A stretch of 64,000 bases of DNA, taken from the NCBI RefSeq assembly GCF_003286125.1, contig NZ_QMED01000003.1:62001-126000 (forward strand), written 5' to 3'. The translations under genes were made by a program, and so were the position numbers. The notes below the pieces were generated by a model. It was not told the DNA's origin, made no database searches, and worked only from the letters and a program-made list of their open reading frames with translations. Source of the DNA: Algibacillus agarilyticus. GTDB lineage: Bacteria; Pseudomonadota; Gammaproteobacteria; Enterobacterales; Alteromonadaceae. How positions within the stretch are numbered: the first letter of the stretch is position 1; every line of letters starts with the position of its first letter. Positions 1 through 8,328 of this stretch are shown in pieces.

Positions 1-286
1 TAATTGGCATTGAGTATTCTAAAATATCTTTAATTGGCTCATGTTCAGTACCAAGCTGTAATAATTTACGCGTAACATGATAACCATCCTGTCCTTCAAC
101 TTTCTCAATAAAACCCCGTTGTTCTAAAACTAAAATCATACGATAAATTTCAGCGTTAGAACGGCCTAATTTCTCTGCAATAGTTGAAGTACTCAACGGA
201 ACTGAATCTTTAGATAATAATTCAAGAATATCTAAACCTTTTTCTAGCGCCGGCGCTGAATATTTTTTTGCCGCTTTATCTTCCAT
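1..286 (-). CDS. IclR-family transcriptional regulator, N-terminal part (3' end outside window)
   Basis: The minus strand reads from an ATG at 286 to the window edge without a stop. The 95 residues form an IclR-type winged helix: an ALEKGLDILELL helix, a recognition segment with STIAEKLGRSNAEIYRMI, and a wing with LEQRGFIEKVEG. IclR proteins bind DNA with this domain and sense a small metabolite with a C-terminal GAF-like domain, which lies outside the window here. The target genes cannot be told. Family call is fairly firm from the N-terminal pattern alone. Confidence 0.75.
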   Translation of the reverse strand, partial: MEDKAAKKYSAPALEKGLDILELLSKDSVPLSTSTIAEKLGRSNAEIYRMILVLEQRGFIEKVEGQDGYHVTRKLLQLGTEHEPIKDILEYSMPI

Positions 287-496
287 TATTGTTTCTACCT
301 TTTATACATAAGTGTTTAACGAACACATAATATTTTTATTTTCCCGTGTCCGAGTTTCAAATACAAAAAATCATTTGATCCAGTATATCGCCAGTATAGG
401 TCAATTTCTATTATAAAATGCGCTAATTTAGCGTTTATAAATTACAAGTAAAAACTCGTGCACAAATACAATTTTTAATTTTTTTCAAAAATAACC

Positions 497-525
497 CTTG
501 AAATTAATCAAGCTTATCCCTATCT
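497..525 (+). promoter_or_regulatory. Probable sigma-32 (heat-shock) promoter of ibpA
   Basis: CTTGAAA at 497-503 and CCCTATCT at 518-525 are separated by 14 bases. This is very close to the RpoH consensus (CTTGAAA, 13-15 bases, CCCCATnT). It lies about 100 bases upstream of the small heat-shock gene, which is the position expected for that gene's promoter. The rest of 287-496 shows nothing else recognisable apart from the AT-rich upstream region shared with the divergent IclR gene. Confidence 0.75.
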
Positions 526-599
526 ATTTATTGAAGGCGCTTGATAGCAAGGTCTTTAAACTGCTTGTCTGATGTCAGAAAGCATTCATTCTTTTTTTA

Positions 600-620
600 C
601 ATATTGCTTACGAGGATATG
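600..620 (+). promoter_or_regulatory. ROSE-like RNA thermometer masking the ibpA Shine-Dalgarno
   Basis: The leader just before the start can fold as CATAT/ATATG (600-604 with 616-620), bringing TTGCT (604-608) opposite the Shine-Dalgarno GAGGA (612-616). A TTGCT-type anti-SD facing AGGA with a non-canonical G is the hallmark of ROSE elements in small-heat-shock leaders, including E. coli ibpA. The fold is drawn by hand, not computed. Confidence 0.6.
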
Positions 621-623
621 ATT

Positions 624-1076
624 ATGCGAAACGTAGATTTTACTCCATTATACCGTTCATTCATTGGCTTTGATCACTTAGCTTCATTACTAGATAATGC
701 TTCACGAAGTGAAAAGTCCGCCGGCTACCCTCCTTATAACATTGAACTTATTGACGAGAATCATTATAAAGTTTCGATGGCTATAGCGGGATTTGCTGAA
801 GAAGAGCTCGAAATTAAAGTCGAAAATAACACATTACTTGTTATTGGCTCTAAACCCGAATCACAAGAAGAGCGCCAATATTTATATAAAGGAATTTCAG
901 AGCGAGGCTTTGAACGTAAATTCCAATTAGGTGATCATGTTAAGGTGATTGGAGCCGATTTAGAACATGGCTTGCTCCATATCAATTTAGAACGTGAAGT
1001 ACCCGAAGCGTTAAAACCAAGAACGATTGCCATAAACAGTAATAAACAATCGTTAATTGATAACCCGGATAAATAA
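624..1076 (+). CDS. ibpA: Small heat-shock protein IbpA/Hsp20
   Basis: This is an ATP-independent holdase of the alpha-crystallin family that coats aggregating cytosolic proteins so that DnaK/ClpB can rescue them. The start RNVDFTPLYRSFIGFDHL is the IbpA signature (E. coli MRNFDLSPLYRSAIGFDRL). The alpha-crystallin domain spans roughly residues 33-125 and ends in the typical A-x-L-x-x-G-L-L-x-I motif. An ATG at 618 is also in frame, but the Shine-Dalgarno GAGGA (612-616) is correctly spaced only for the ATG at 624, giving 150 residues. Expression is probably doubly heat controlled, by a sigma-32 promoter and a ROSE-like leader. Confidence 0.92.
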   Translation: MRNVDFTPLYRSFIGFDHLASLLDNASRSEKSAGYPPYNIELIDENHYKVSMAIAGFAEEELEIKVENNTLLVIGSKPESQEERQYLYKGISERGFERKFQLGDHVKVIGADLEHGLLHINLEREVPEALKPRTIAINSNKQSLIDNPDK

Positions 1077-1128
1077 CCCCGATAAATAAGCTTCAAAAAG
1101 CCTTGCTAAAAAACCAAGGCATCTAACA

Positions 1129-1164
1129 TTGAGAGCTAAAAGTATATACGCTTTTAGCTCTCAA
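1129..1164. terminator. Bidirectional hairpin between ibpA and lysC
   Basis: A perfect 14-bp stem, TTGAGAGCTAAAAG (1129-1142) with its complement (1151-1164), encloses an 8-base loop. It sits between the convergent stop codons of ibpA and lysC. The T-rich stretch after it on the plus strand is short (TTTATA), so termination strength is uncertain. Confidence 0.6.
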
Positions 1165-1190
1165 TTTATACCCAAATACTTAGATATAAA

Positions 1191-2534
1191 TTAATCAAAT
1201 AAAGCATTGTGTAGTTGTTCAACGACTGAAGGCGCTGCGGCTGTTGGTGTCAAGAAACATAAATTATGTGGGCTTGCACCTTGGCAAATCATTCTTACAT
1301 TAACTTTCTCTAACGCTTTCCATAATTGATTCTCGCGTAAACTAGACTCTAAATGATTACCGATAACGGCAACTAATGATAAATTGTCTTCTACTTTTAC
1401 ATCACAAAACGCTTTCAATGCCGTCAGAGCGGCATCACTTATGGCTTTGGTTGTTGTGTTACTTGGGTTATCAAGTGTAACGGCAATCGATATTTCAGAC
1501 GTGGTCACCAGATCAACACTAATTTTATGCTCAGCTAAAATACCAAACACTTTTGCTAAAAAGCCAGTAGCATGCAACATTTGCGGACTTTTAACCGTTA
1601 AAAGAATTTGATCTTTACGTAAAGCAATCGCTCGATAAGCCGGTTTAGTTTTGGCTTTATTAACCACCCATGTTCCGCCTTCGTTTGGTGCTCGGCTCGA
1701 ACCAACAAACACGCGTATGTCGCGACGCATTGCAGGAATTAAAGTGGCAGGGTGTAAAATTTTAGCGCCAAATGTCGCCATTTCAGCGGCTTCATCAAAA
1801 CTGATCTCAGGGATAGGACGAGCAGCTTGGGTCAATCTTGGATCCGTTGTAAAAATACCAATAACATCAGTCCATATTTGTAAAACATCGGCTTCTAAAG
1901 CTTCAGCGATTAACGCGGCACTATAATCGCTGCCACCACGGCCCAAAGTCGTTGTTTCACCTTGATCATTAGAACCTATAAAACCTTGCGTAACCACAAC
2001 TGAACCGGCAAGTTCAGGCATCATACTCGTTTGTGCTTGTTGTTTTATTAATTCGATATTCGGCTCTGCGTGACCAAATGCACTATCCGTTTTCATTATT
2101 TGACGAATATCAAAATTAACGGCATGTACATCACGCTGCCTTAACACTTCAGCAAACATTAATGATGACATCTGCTCACCAAAAGAAAGTAAACGATCTT
2201 TAAGGCGCTCTGAGGTTGCAATATCCGCTTCGTTTGCCGTTTTTTCTAACGAAACGAGTAAATGCTCAAGCGCAACTTGAATCGATTCAGGGTTATTTAA
2301 ATCCGATAATATCGCTTGTTCTTTATCACGAATTTGTTTAAATAAATCTAAACGCTCAGCGTCTGACACATCAGCTTGCGTTAAACGTACTAGAATATTT
2401 GTAATACCAGATTGCGCTGAAACAGCAACAACACGTATTGATTGATCATGACAGATAATATCTGCGCATCGAGACATTGCAGAGAAATCAGCAACACTGG
2501 TTCCGCCAAATTTGGCAACAGTTAGTTTATTCAC
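1191..2534 (-). CDS. lysC: Lysine-sensitive aspartokinase (aspartokinase III type)
   Basis: Aspartate kinase phosphorylates aspartate, the first step to lysine, threonine and methionine. The kinase signature KFGGTS is at residues 8-13. TTLGRGGSDYSA and the DVIGIFTTDP segment follow, then a C-terminal pair of ACT domains (about residues 300-447) that bind lysine in this class. The preferred start is GTG at 2534, preceded by TTGGA 7 bases upstream. A TTG at 2546 would add four residues but has no good ribosome site. A lysine riboswitch lies directly upstream, which supports lysC rather than thrA/metL. A second, ectoine-specific aspartokinase is encoded at 19.2-20.7 kb. Confidence 0.92.
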   Translation of the reverse strand: MNKLTVAKFGGTSVADFSAMSRCADIICHDQSIRVVAVSAQSGITNILVRLTQADVSDAERLDLFKQIRDKEQAILSDLNNPESIQVALEHLLVSLEKTANEADIATSERLKDRLLSFGEQMSSLMFAEVLRQRDVHAVNFDIRQIMKTDSAFGHAEPNIELIKQQAQTSMMPELAGSVVVTQGFIGSNDQGETTTLGRGGSDYSAALIAEALEADVLQIWTDVIGIFTTDPRLTQAARPIPEISFDEAAEMATFGAKILHPATLIPAMRRDIRVFVGSSRAPNEGGTWVVNKAKTKPAYRAIALRKDQILLTVKSPQMLHATGFLAKVFGILAEHKISVDLVTTSEISIAVTLDNPSNTTTKAISDAALTALKAFCDVKVEDNLSLVAVIGNHLESSLRENQLWKALEKVNVRMICQGASPHNLCFLTPTAAAPSVVEQLHNALFD

Positions 2535-2622
2535 TTGAAATTCCAATAGGATAATAAAATCAAGAGAACGCAGGGTTTAGTAGAAAAGATAGCTATGAAA
2601 AGATAAATAACTTCGACTAATC

Positions 2623-2791
2623 CCGAAAGCGCTCCACCCGTTCACGGTGACAGTTGCGAAGATTCAGCTCCAACAACCGAAGAATAATTACGCATAACGA
2701 TAATTACCTTCTCGGCAGGCATTTCCCTCATAAACAATCTACAAGGCTATGCCCTCTCCTGTTTACTACCTAAATGCTGCACCTCTTCCGG
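2623..2791 (-). promoter_or_regulatory. Lysine riboswitch (L-box) in the lysC leader
   Basis: On the minus strand the leader carries the L-box core elements: AGAGGTGC after the 5' P1 strand, GAGGGAAATGCCTGCCGA, GGAGCTGAATCTTC, CTGTCACCG and GGTGGAGCGCTTTCGG. P1 forms between CCGGAAG (2791-2785) and CTTTCGG (2629-2623). The layout matches the E. coli lysC riboswitch, as recalled from memory. No clear U-tract terminator is seen between the aptamer and the start, so control may act on translation. Of the 600-base gap before the next gene, 2800-3080 shows nothing else clear. Confidence 0.88.
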
Positions 2792-3084
2792 CGCTTCAGT
2801 TAACGTTTATGGTTGAATCAAATAAACGCATAACAAAAAGCGCGCGAATTAAACAACATCTATTAAAAAAGATCAAGTGGATTAAATAAATCCATCACTT
2901 AAATATAAAGGCTTTAGCAAATTAAAACCTAAGATAAGCAGACGAAATCAATCATCCGCTTTTGGTGAATAGGTTTTTGGGTGAAAATATCCTATTCTTA
3001 AATTTATAATGTTGTTTGATCTGCACAAACTAATGAAAATTAAAGCTTTATCTTAATTAACAGATAACATACATAAGTTATATC

Positions 3085-3099
3085 CCCAAGTGACTTGGG
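3085..3099. repeat. Palindromic repeat CCCAAGTGACTTGGG, copy 1
   Basis: This 15-base near-perfect palindrome is flanked by TATC on the left and TATA on the right, about 55 bases upstream of the Sel1-repeat gene. The same core recurs at 5699-5713 and 60398-60412, and half copies occur elsewhere, so it is an intergenic repeat family rather than a gene-specific operator. Confidence 0.6.
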
Positions 3100-3153
3100 T
3101 ATAGAAACATATTACATAAAGTACCTTATTTAAGACAAAAGGGTTTACACAAG

Positions 3154-3837
3154 ATGACATCTATCAAATCCCATGACACAGAGATAGAACCGACTTTAGA
3201 TTTAGAAAATGAACTAACCACTTTAGATGACTTAAAGGACTTACCCGCATTCGAACTGGATGAAGAAGATGAAATCGATTTAGCCATTGAAGACTTAGAC
3301 AATATTGAACAAGTCAAAACAGGTGACGAAATTGAAATACCTGATGATTATGAATTCATAATGGATGAAGATGAAAGTCCCAATATAAACGCTATCGCAC
3401 ATCAGCTAAGTCCGATCACTGAAACACTCGATACTCTCAACACCAGTATTGGTTTATTACTCGCGACGTTAGACGACTTTAAACCTGTAAATAATACAAA
3501 CATGGAACATCAAGAAAACGAAATTAAACAATTTTTAGACGGCGTACAATTTGCAAAAAACAATGAATACTTACTCGCAGCAAAGTGTTTTAGAAAATCA
3601 GCGTTAAATGGGCATAATAAAGCCATGTTATATTTAGGTTTAATGTATAGCAAAGGGCAAGGCTTACCACAAAGTCCCTTCTATGGTTACGTTTGGTTAA
3701 AGCTCGCCTCACTATGGCAATGCAAAGAGGCAAAACCAGCGCTTGATAATCTACAGCGCTTACTAACGACTCAAGAAATATTCGTGGCGAATAAAATGGC
3801 AGCCGAAAAACAAGAAATTATTTTTGATAATTGCTAA
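3154..3837 (+). CDS. Acidic protein with C-terminal Sel1-like repeats
   Basis: The 227-residue protein has no signal peptide and probably acts in the cytosol. Residues 1-80 are strikingly acidic (runs of D and E such as DEEDEIDLAIEDLD). A short hydrophobic helix LDTLNTSIGLLLATLDDF follows, then a Sel1/TPR-like segment (about 125-205) with AAKCFRKSALNGHNKAMLYLGLMY and SPFYGYVWLKLAS. Sel1 repeats are helical scaffolds for protein contacts. The gene stands alone between lysC and sulA. Function unknown; it could be an adaptor whose acidic tail binds a basic partner. Confidence 0.55.
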   Translation: MTSIKSHDTEIEPTLDLENELTTLDDLKDLPAFELDEEDEIDLAIEDLDNIEQVKTGDEIEIPDDYEFIMDEDESPNINAIAHQLSPITETLDTLNTSIGLLLATLDDFKPVNNTNMEHQENEIKQFLDGVQFAKNNEYLLAAKCFRKSALNGHNKAMLYLGLMYSKGQGLPQSPFYGYVWLKLASLWQCKEAKPALDNLQRLLTTQEIFVANKMAAEKQEIIFDNC

Positions 3838-3972
3838 TCAGTCAATATAAACTTAAAACCCTTATTTAACAATAAGTTATATATCAACTTAAATATGAAA
3901 GCCTATCTGAACAATTATATGAACGTTTAAAATTACTCCATCTGGTGATTTTTTTTCCACCAAACACTTGAA

Positions 3973-3988
3973 CTGTATAAAAACACAG
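3973..3988. promoter_or_regulatory. LexA box (SOS operator), primary
   Basis: CTGT-ATAAAAAC-ACAG at 3973-3988 is a perfect CTGT-N8-ACAG LexA site with the flanking AA/TA usual for strong boxes. It lies about 50 bases upstream of the sulA start, where LexA would block the promoter. Confidence 0.85.
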
Positions 3989-3992
3989 TATA

Positions 3993-4008
3993 CTGTATAT
4001 ACCAACAA
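3993..4008. promoter_or_regulatory. Second, imperfect LexA box
   Basis: CTGT-ATATACCA-ACAA at 3993-4008 differs from the LexA consensus only in the last base. It begins 20 bases after the start of the first box, two helical turns, which would allow two LexA dimers on the same DNA face. Confidence 0.5.
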
Positions 4009-4035
4009 GCGTTATGACTTATGTGGAATTTAATC

Positions 4036-4449
4036 ATGAATACTTATATTGCAATGCACCCGAATAATAACCAACAATATTTTGCAACTAATAATAAAAG
4101 TGCTGAATTTGAATTAAGATTTTGGCAATCTTTAGCTCATTTGCAAACAACAGGTAAATGGCTTTGTTTGATTGCCCCTGATCCGCTTCCTGCTAAAGCT
4201 CAATTAATTAAGGCGGGAATTAATTTAGACCGTATGTTAATTGTGCATTCTAAATCAGACGCACAAGCCATAAAATCCGCCAGCAATGCATTAAGTCATA
4301 ATAAATGTTCAACCGTGGTGACTTGGGTGAAGCATTTAACCAACCTTGATCATCAAACCATTCAGCAATCATCAATCCAAGGCAACACACTGAGTATTTT
4401 AATAAAAACTGAAAATGCATTTTCAAAACCAACTCGCTTAGTCGCCTAA
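4036..4449 (+). CDS. sulA: SulA-like SOS cell-division inhibitor
   Basis: SulA is made during the SOS response and blocks cell division by binding FtsZ monomers. The 137-residue protein keeps the family pattern: a helix ELRFWQSLAHLQ, then GKWLCLIAPDPLPAKAQLIKAGINLDRMLIVHSK, then a conserved STVVTWV strand. The start at 4036 is preferred because TGGAA (4024-4028) is spaced 7 bases from it; an in-frame ATG at 4021 has no such site. Two LexA boxes upstream give independent support. Sequence similarity to enterobacterial SulA is only moderate, so the regulation and domain pattern together carry the call. Confidence 0.82.
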   Translation: MNTYIAMHPNNNQQYFATNNKSAEFELRFWQSLAHLQTTGKWLCLIAPDPLPAKAQLIKAGINLDRMLIVHSKSDAQAIKSASNALSHNKCSTVVTWVKHLTNLDHQTIQQSSIQGNTLSILIKTENAFSKPTRLVA

Positions 4450-4572
4450 TTGATTAATGGCTTAATTTTATCTAACAACATCAATCATTTTTTAATTCAA
4501 ATAACTTAGCTTTATTGATCGACTTAACGTTAAAATAAAGACCTAAGTGGATTATCAAATAAAATTAACTCA

Positions 4573-5691
4573 ATGAATTTATTAAAGCGCAGTTTTGCTA
4601 TTTTGTGTGGTCTTTCTATTTGTTTTACAGGCTCTGCGCAATATTTTAAAAAAGAAGCACCTGATATAAAATACCTTAGTGGCTTTAAAGGTAGTGAATT
4701 ATGTCAAGTTGCGAGTCATACCGCACAATATTTACAGAAGAATAAAACAGACCATTTTGCAGTACATGCGGGCAGTGTCTTTAGTCATGAAATTACACTA
4801 AAACAAGTCACAAAAACCTTACAGTTTATTTGTCAGGTTTATCGAGAAGATGTAAGAGCAAAAAGACAAAGCCGATTGCACAACCCAGAATTTATTAAAG
4901 CCAACTTCACATTCTATCGTTGGTACCCAGATAAACTAACGGCTAATGCAATTACAGTAAAAAGCACAAATAAAATTAAAAATAGATTATTAAATAATAT
5001 CCCACCGGATAAAATATTTTTAACTAAATACTACACTAAATTATTAGACGGTAGCCGCATTCAAACCGACCATTATTCGCAAGCGCTCTACTCTATTCCC
5101 TTTGATGAAAAACAATTAAGTCTTCAGCAAGCCGAAACTCAGAAAGAAAAATTAAACCGATTTAAGTATACACGCCAACAAGTCATGACGGGTATTTTGC
5201 ATAAGCAAAAAGTCGCCAAACCCATCGTTTGGATAACCCCTGAAGCACTACACGATGTTTTATTACAAGGCACTGGAGTTCTCAATGTAGACGGTAAAAC
5301 ACGATATTTTAATGTGCACCGCAATAATGGTATTGCTTATGATTATAGCTTAGGCAAAAGCGAACAAGCACGATATTGGTATTTTTCAGAGGTGCCTAGC
5401 ATTATGGGTTACGGCGAAAATTTGCACGATAAAATAGCAATAAAACCTCATGTTACGTTCGCAGGTAACGTAAAACAGTTAGGTCTAGGTAAGCTATTCA
5501 TGGTTAGTTATCAAACTAATAACCAAGAAGAAACACGTTTGGGTGTGTTAGCAGATCAAGGAGGCGCTTTCGATAACAATTTATTCCAACTCGATTTATT
5601 AGTTGATAGTTATCAAGGATGGTCCGATTATCATCAGGCAAATAAACACTTACCTGATTATGCCAAAGCCTGGTTAGTTATCGCTAAATAA
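4573..5691 (+). CDS. Divergent MltA/3D-domain-like envelope protein
   Basis: A signal peptide (about residues 1-22, NLLKRSFAILCGLSICFTGSA) directs export. The C-terminal half resembles membrane-bound lytic transglycosylase A. LLQGTGVLNVDGKTRYFNVHRNNGIAYD is like the MltA barrel segment, and RLGVLADQGGAFDNNLFQLDL is like the 3D motif that carries the catalytic Asp in MltA (AQDTGGAI...DLF). MltA cuts peptidoglycan glycan strands to form anhydro ends. Residues 30-200 show no family pattern I recognise. No lipobox Cys is present. It follows sulA by about 120 bases on the same strand. The enzyme activity is inferred, not shown. Confidence 0.5.
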   Translation: MNLLKRSFAILCGLSICFTGSAQYFKKEAPDIKYLSGFKGSELCQVASHTAQYLQKNKTDHFAVHAGSVFSHEITLKQVTKTLQFICQVYREDVRAKRQSRLHNPEFIKANFTFYRWYPDKLTANAITVKSTNKIKNRLLNNIPPDKIFLTKYYTKLLDGSRIQTDHYSQALYSIPFDEKQLSLQQAETQKEKLNRFKYTRQQVMTGILHKQKVAKPIVWITPEALHDVLLQGTGVLNVDGKTRYFNVHRNNGIAYDYSLGKSEQARYWYFSEVPSIMGYGENLHDKIAIKPHVTFAGNVKQLGLGKLFMVSYQTNNQEETRLGVLADQGGAFDNNLFQLDLLVDSYQGWSDYHQANKHLPDYAKAWLVIAK

Positions 5692-5698
5692 AGTTATG

Positions 5699-5713
5699 CC
5701 CAAGTGACCTGGG
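5699..5713. repeat. Palindromic repeat CCCAAGTGACCTGGG, copy 2
   Basis: One mismatch from the CCCAAGTGACTTGGG core. It lies in the short gap between the convergent MltA-like and AraC genes and could act as a weak bidirectional terminator hairpin. Confidence 0.55.
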
Positions 5714-5747
5714 GATAATAGTCCGACGATCAACAAGGTTAATCATT

Positions 5748-6623
5748 TTAGCGTTTAAATTGATTACGGTAGTAACTGGGGGCGACCCCTACTTCTTGCT
5801 TAAAAATTTTTGAAAAATGATAAACATCTGCAAACCCAGTGCGTTGTGCCACATCACTAACGGGTATTGAATCTAATAATAATAATTGTTTAGCCAATGC
5901 CATCCGCTTTTGTAATATATAACGCTTGGGTGAAATATTGAGTTCTTGTTTAAATAACCGAGAAAAATGCTCTATTGATAAATCGAGCTCAGCGGCCAGA
6001 GACTTTATTAAAATATTCTCGTGTAAATGATTTTGTATGTACTTCAAAATAGGTAAAAATCGTAAATAACCTGAATGTTGCGCTTCCTGATTATTTGACA
6101 TCATTTTATCAATAAAAGGTAATAATAAATGGGTTAAGTTCATATTACGCTCTAATAAAGCGGTAGGCGAATTAATCAAAGAAGTCTCAGTATTTGCCGA
6201 TTTGACAATATTATCAAAGGCATCACAAGTCAGTGAAAAATCATCCACTTTTAAAGCTTGAGGTTGACCAAATAATGAAAATAGATCTAAATCACCTTCA
6301 ATTAACGCATGAAAATGGATCCAATAAAAATTTAATTTTTTATCACAATAATGAGAATTAAGGCTATAAGGCGGGATCAAATACAAATAGCCCGGCTTCA
6401 TGATTAATTCATGATCTTTAAAGCATAAGACGGCTTCTCCTTCCGTTACGAAATAAAGTCGATTGTAATGATTAACAAATTGGCTACCCGACCATTGAGC
6501 ATTTGTTTGCATAAAATATGCATAATAAACATGCAGGCGCAGACTCGATAAAATAGAATCAGTCAAAATATTTTGCCAAACGAACCCGCCAGATCCTGTT
6601 TCAAATTTTTCAGGTAATATCAT
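5748..6623 (-). CDS. AraC-family transcriptional regulator, divergent from the fucosidase cluster
   Basis: The 291-residue protein has an N-terminal cupin-like sensor domain (about 1-150, with ECD-type pattern FVTEGEAVLCFKDHELIMKPGYLYLIPP) and two C-terminal helix-turn-helix motifs (about 195-290, LAAELDLSIEHFSRLFKQEL and VAQRTGFADVYHFSKIFKQEVG). Start: the ATG at 6623 has AAAGG 8 bases upstream, while the longer form from 6683 adds 20 residues without a good ribosome site. It is divergent from the six-gene fucosidase/cytochrome cluster, so an activator of that cluster responding to a sugar is likely (inference). Confidence 0.85.
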   Translation of the reverse strand: MILPEKFETGSGGFVWQNILTDSILSSLRLHVYYAYFMQTNAQWSGSQFVNHYNRLYFVTEGEAVLCFKDHELIMKPGYLYLIPPYSLNSHYCDKKLNFYWIHFHALIEGDLDLFSLFGQPQALKVDDFSLTCDAFDNIVKSANTETSLINSPTALLERNMNLTHLLLPFIDKMMSNNQEAQHSGYLRFLPILKYIQNHLHENILIKSLAAELDLSIEHFSRLFKQELNISPKRYILQKRMALAKQLLLLDSIPVSDVAQRTGFADVYHFSKIFKQEVGVAPSYYRNQFKR

Positions 6624-6887
6624 AAACAAACCTTTATCATTATATTGACATACAGCATTATATAATAACTCAAATATATACAAGTTACTTAAATTGACAC
6701 CTTTGTGATAACTAAAACTAAAATTAAAAATAGTTTGCTATAAACCGCTATCATCTAACATTTTCGTTAATTGTTAATATATCCATTATAAAGTACATTA
6801 TTAAAGCCAAGCTTAATAATATCAATTTTATACAAATTCAAATCAAATAAACTAATTGTTATAAATGAAACCTGAGTTTAACATTTA

Positions 6888-6902
6888 AAATACATTGTAT
6901 TT
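6888..6902. promoter_or_regulatory. Palindrome AAATACATTGTATTT before the fucosidase cluster
   Basis: Six-base arms AAATAC and GTATTT are separated by ATT and end 14 bases before the first start codon of the cluster. It could be an operator or only an AT-rich coincidence. The rest of the 290-base divergent region is AT rich with no sure promoter. Confidence 0.3.
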
Positions 6903-6916
6903 ATAAATAAGAACTC

Positions 6917-8326
6917 ATGGATTTAATTCAATTTTTTGGCCGGTTTCATGTATTAGTTTTACATTTACCCATTGGTATTTTATTAATGGCTGCTGTGCTT
7001 GAAGCACATCGAGTTTTATATACTAAACCCCGCCCTGCGACATTAAACACAATTTGGCTTTGGGGTTTTATGTCCGCAGTCGGCGCGGCCACACTCGGCT
7101 ATATGCTTTCGTTAAGTGGAGGGTATGATGAAAAAGCTATTTTTATACACAAACTATGGGGATTTTCAGTTGTCGCATGCTCTCTTTTTTGCTGGTGGTT
7201 TTTTAATAAACCGCAATTTAAATCTAAGCGCTTGGCAACAAGCTTATGCAGTCTGCAATTAGTAGTATTGTTCTCTACTGGCCACTACGGTGCCAATATG
7301 ACACATGGCTCTACTTTTTTATTTGAACATGCGCCAAATTCACTTCGAACATTGATCGGAATGCCCCCTCACGCAAAGGAACGTCCAAAAATAACACAAT
7401 TGAGTCAGGCAGATGTCTATTTAGATGTTATTCAGCCTATCTTAAACAAGCGTTGCACGACTTGTCATAATCCAGAAAAGAGTAAAGGTAAACTTGATTT
7501 AACCTCAATTAACGCGATATTTACAGGAGGTAAATCAGGGCCAGCCATTGTTGCAGGGGATTTAGAAAAATCTGAACTCTTTAAACGCATAACACTCGAT
7601 CCACATAATAAAAAGTACATGCCTGCGGGCGGAAAACAGCCTTTAAACGAATATCAAATCTCGACTTTACAGTGGTGGATACAAGCAAATGCCCCTACAC
7701 AAGGGCAGCTCAGTACATTTAATTTAACACCAGACGAAAAGAAGAATGTTGCGATAACATTAGGCCTACAAGCCAGTGCCAACGCTTGGCCGCTCCTCAA
7801 TATACAACCTATTGATAACAATATCGTTCAAGATCTTATGCAACATGGTTTTGTTGTTAAACAAATTGCTGAAAAAAATAATTACATCGACCTCGATTAT
7901 TCAACTGCATCAGCCCCCCTTTCAGCGGCAGGCTTACAAAGCTTAATGCAGGCTAAAGCGCATATTGTATGGCTCAATTTTGCCGGGCACGCCTTATCGT
8001 CCGCTCAGTATAAAGCACTCAGTACATTACCAAATTTGTTAAAACTGCGTTTAGATCAATCATCAGTTACCGATGAAGACATTACACATTTAAGTAAGCT
8101 AAACACATTACGCTACTTAAACTTATATAAAACTGGGGTTTCAGATGCTATTACCCCCGACATTTTAAAACTCTCCCAGTTAACCCAAATCTTTTTAGGC
8201 GAAACCAATTTAAGTCAAGCGGCTATAAACCAGTTAAACGAACACCTGACCGTGATCGCTTTACAACCTGAAAAAATGGCAACAACGGCGAACAACTTAA
8301 ACAAAAATATAAACGATGAAGACTAA
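6917..8326 (+). CDS. DUF2231-type membrane protein with c-type cytochrome domain and leucine-rich-like tail
   Basis: Residues 1-140 hold about four membrane helices with conserved LHLPIGILL, as in DUF2231 proteins. A planctomycete-type cytochrome c domain follows, with one haem site CTTCH at 180-184, then NPEKSKGKLDL and the PAGG methionine region. The last 150 residues (LSTLPNLLKLRLD, LNTLRYLNLYKTG) look like leucine-rich repeats. The haem domain should face the periplasm and may take part in electron transfer linked to sugar or sulfate-ester breakdown, but no reaction has been assigned. First gene of the cluster, 2 bases before the next. The ribosome site is weak (AAGAA). Confidence 0.7.
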   Translation: MDLIQFFGRFHVLVLHLPIGILLMAAVLEAHRVLYTKPRPATLNTIWLWGFMSAVGAATLGYMLSLSGGYDEKAIFIHKLWGFSVVACSLFCWWFFNKPQFKSKRLATSLCSLQLVVLFSTGHYGANMTHGSTFLFEHAPNSLRTLIGMPPHAKERPKITQLSQADVYLDVIQPILNKRCTTCHNPEKSKGKLDLTSINAIFTGGKSGPAIVAGDLEKSELFKRITLDPHNKKYMPAGGKQPLNEYQISTLQWWIQANAPTQGQLSTFNLTPDEKKNVAITLGLQASANAWPLLNIQPIDNNIVQDLMQHGFVVKQIAEKNNYIDLDYSTASAPLSAAGLQSLMQAKAHIVWLNFAGHALSSAQYKALSTLPNLLKLRLDQSSVTDEDITHLSKLNTLRYLNLYKTGVSDAITPDILKLSQLTQIFLGETNLSQAAINQLNEHLTVIALQPEKMATTANNLNKNINDED

Positions 8327-8328
8327 TT

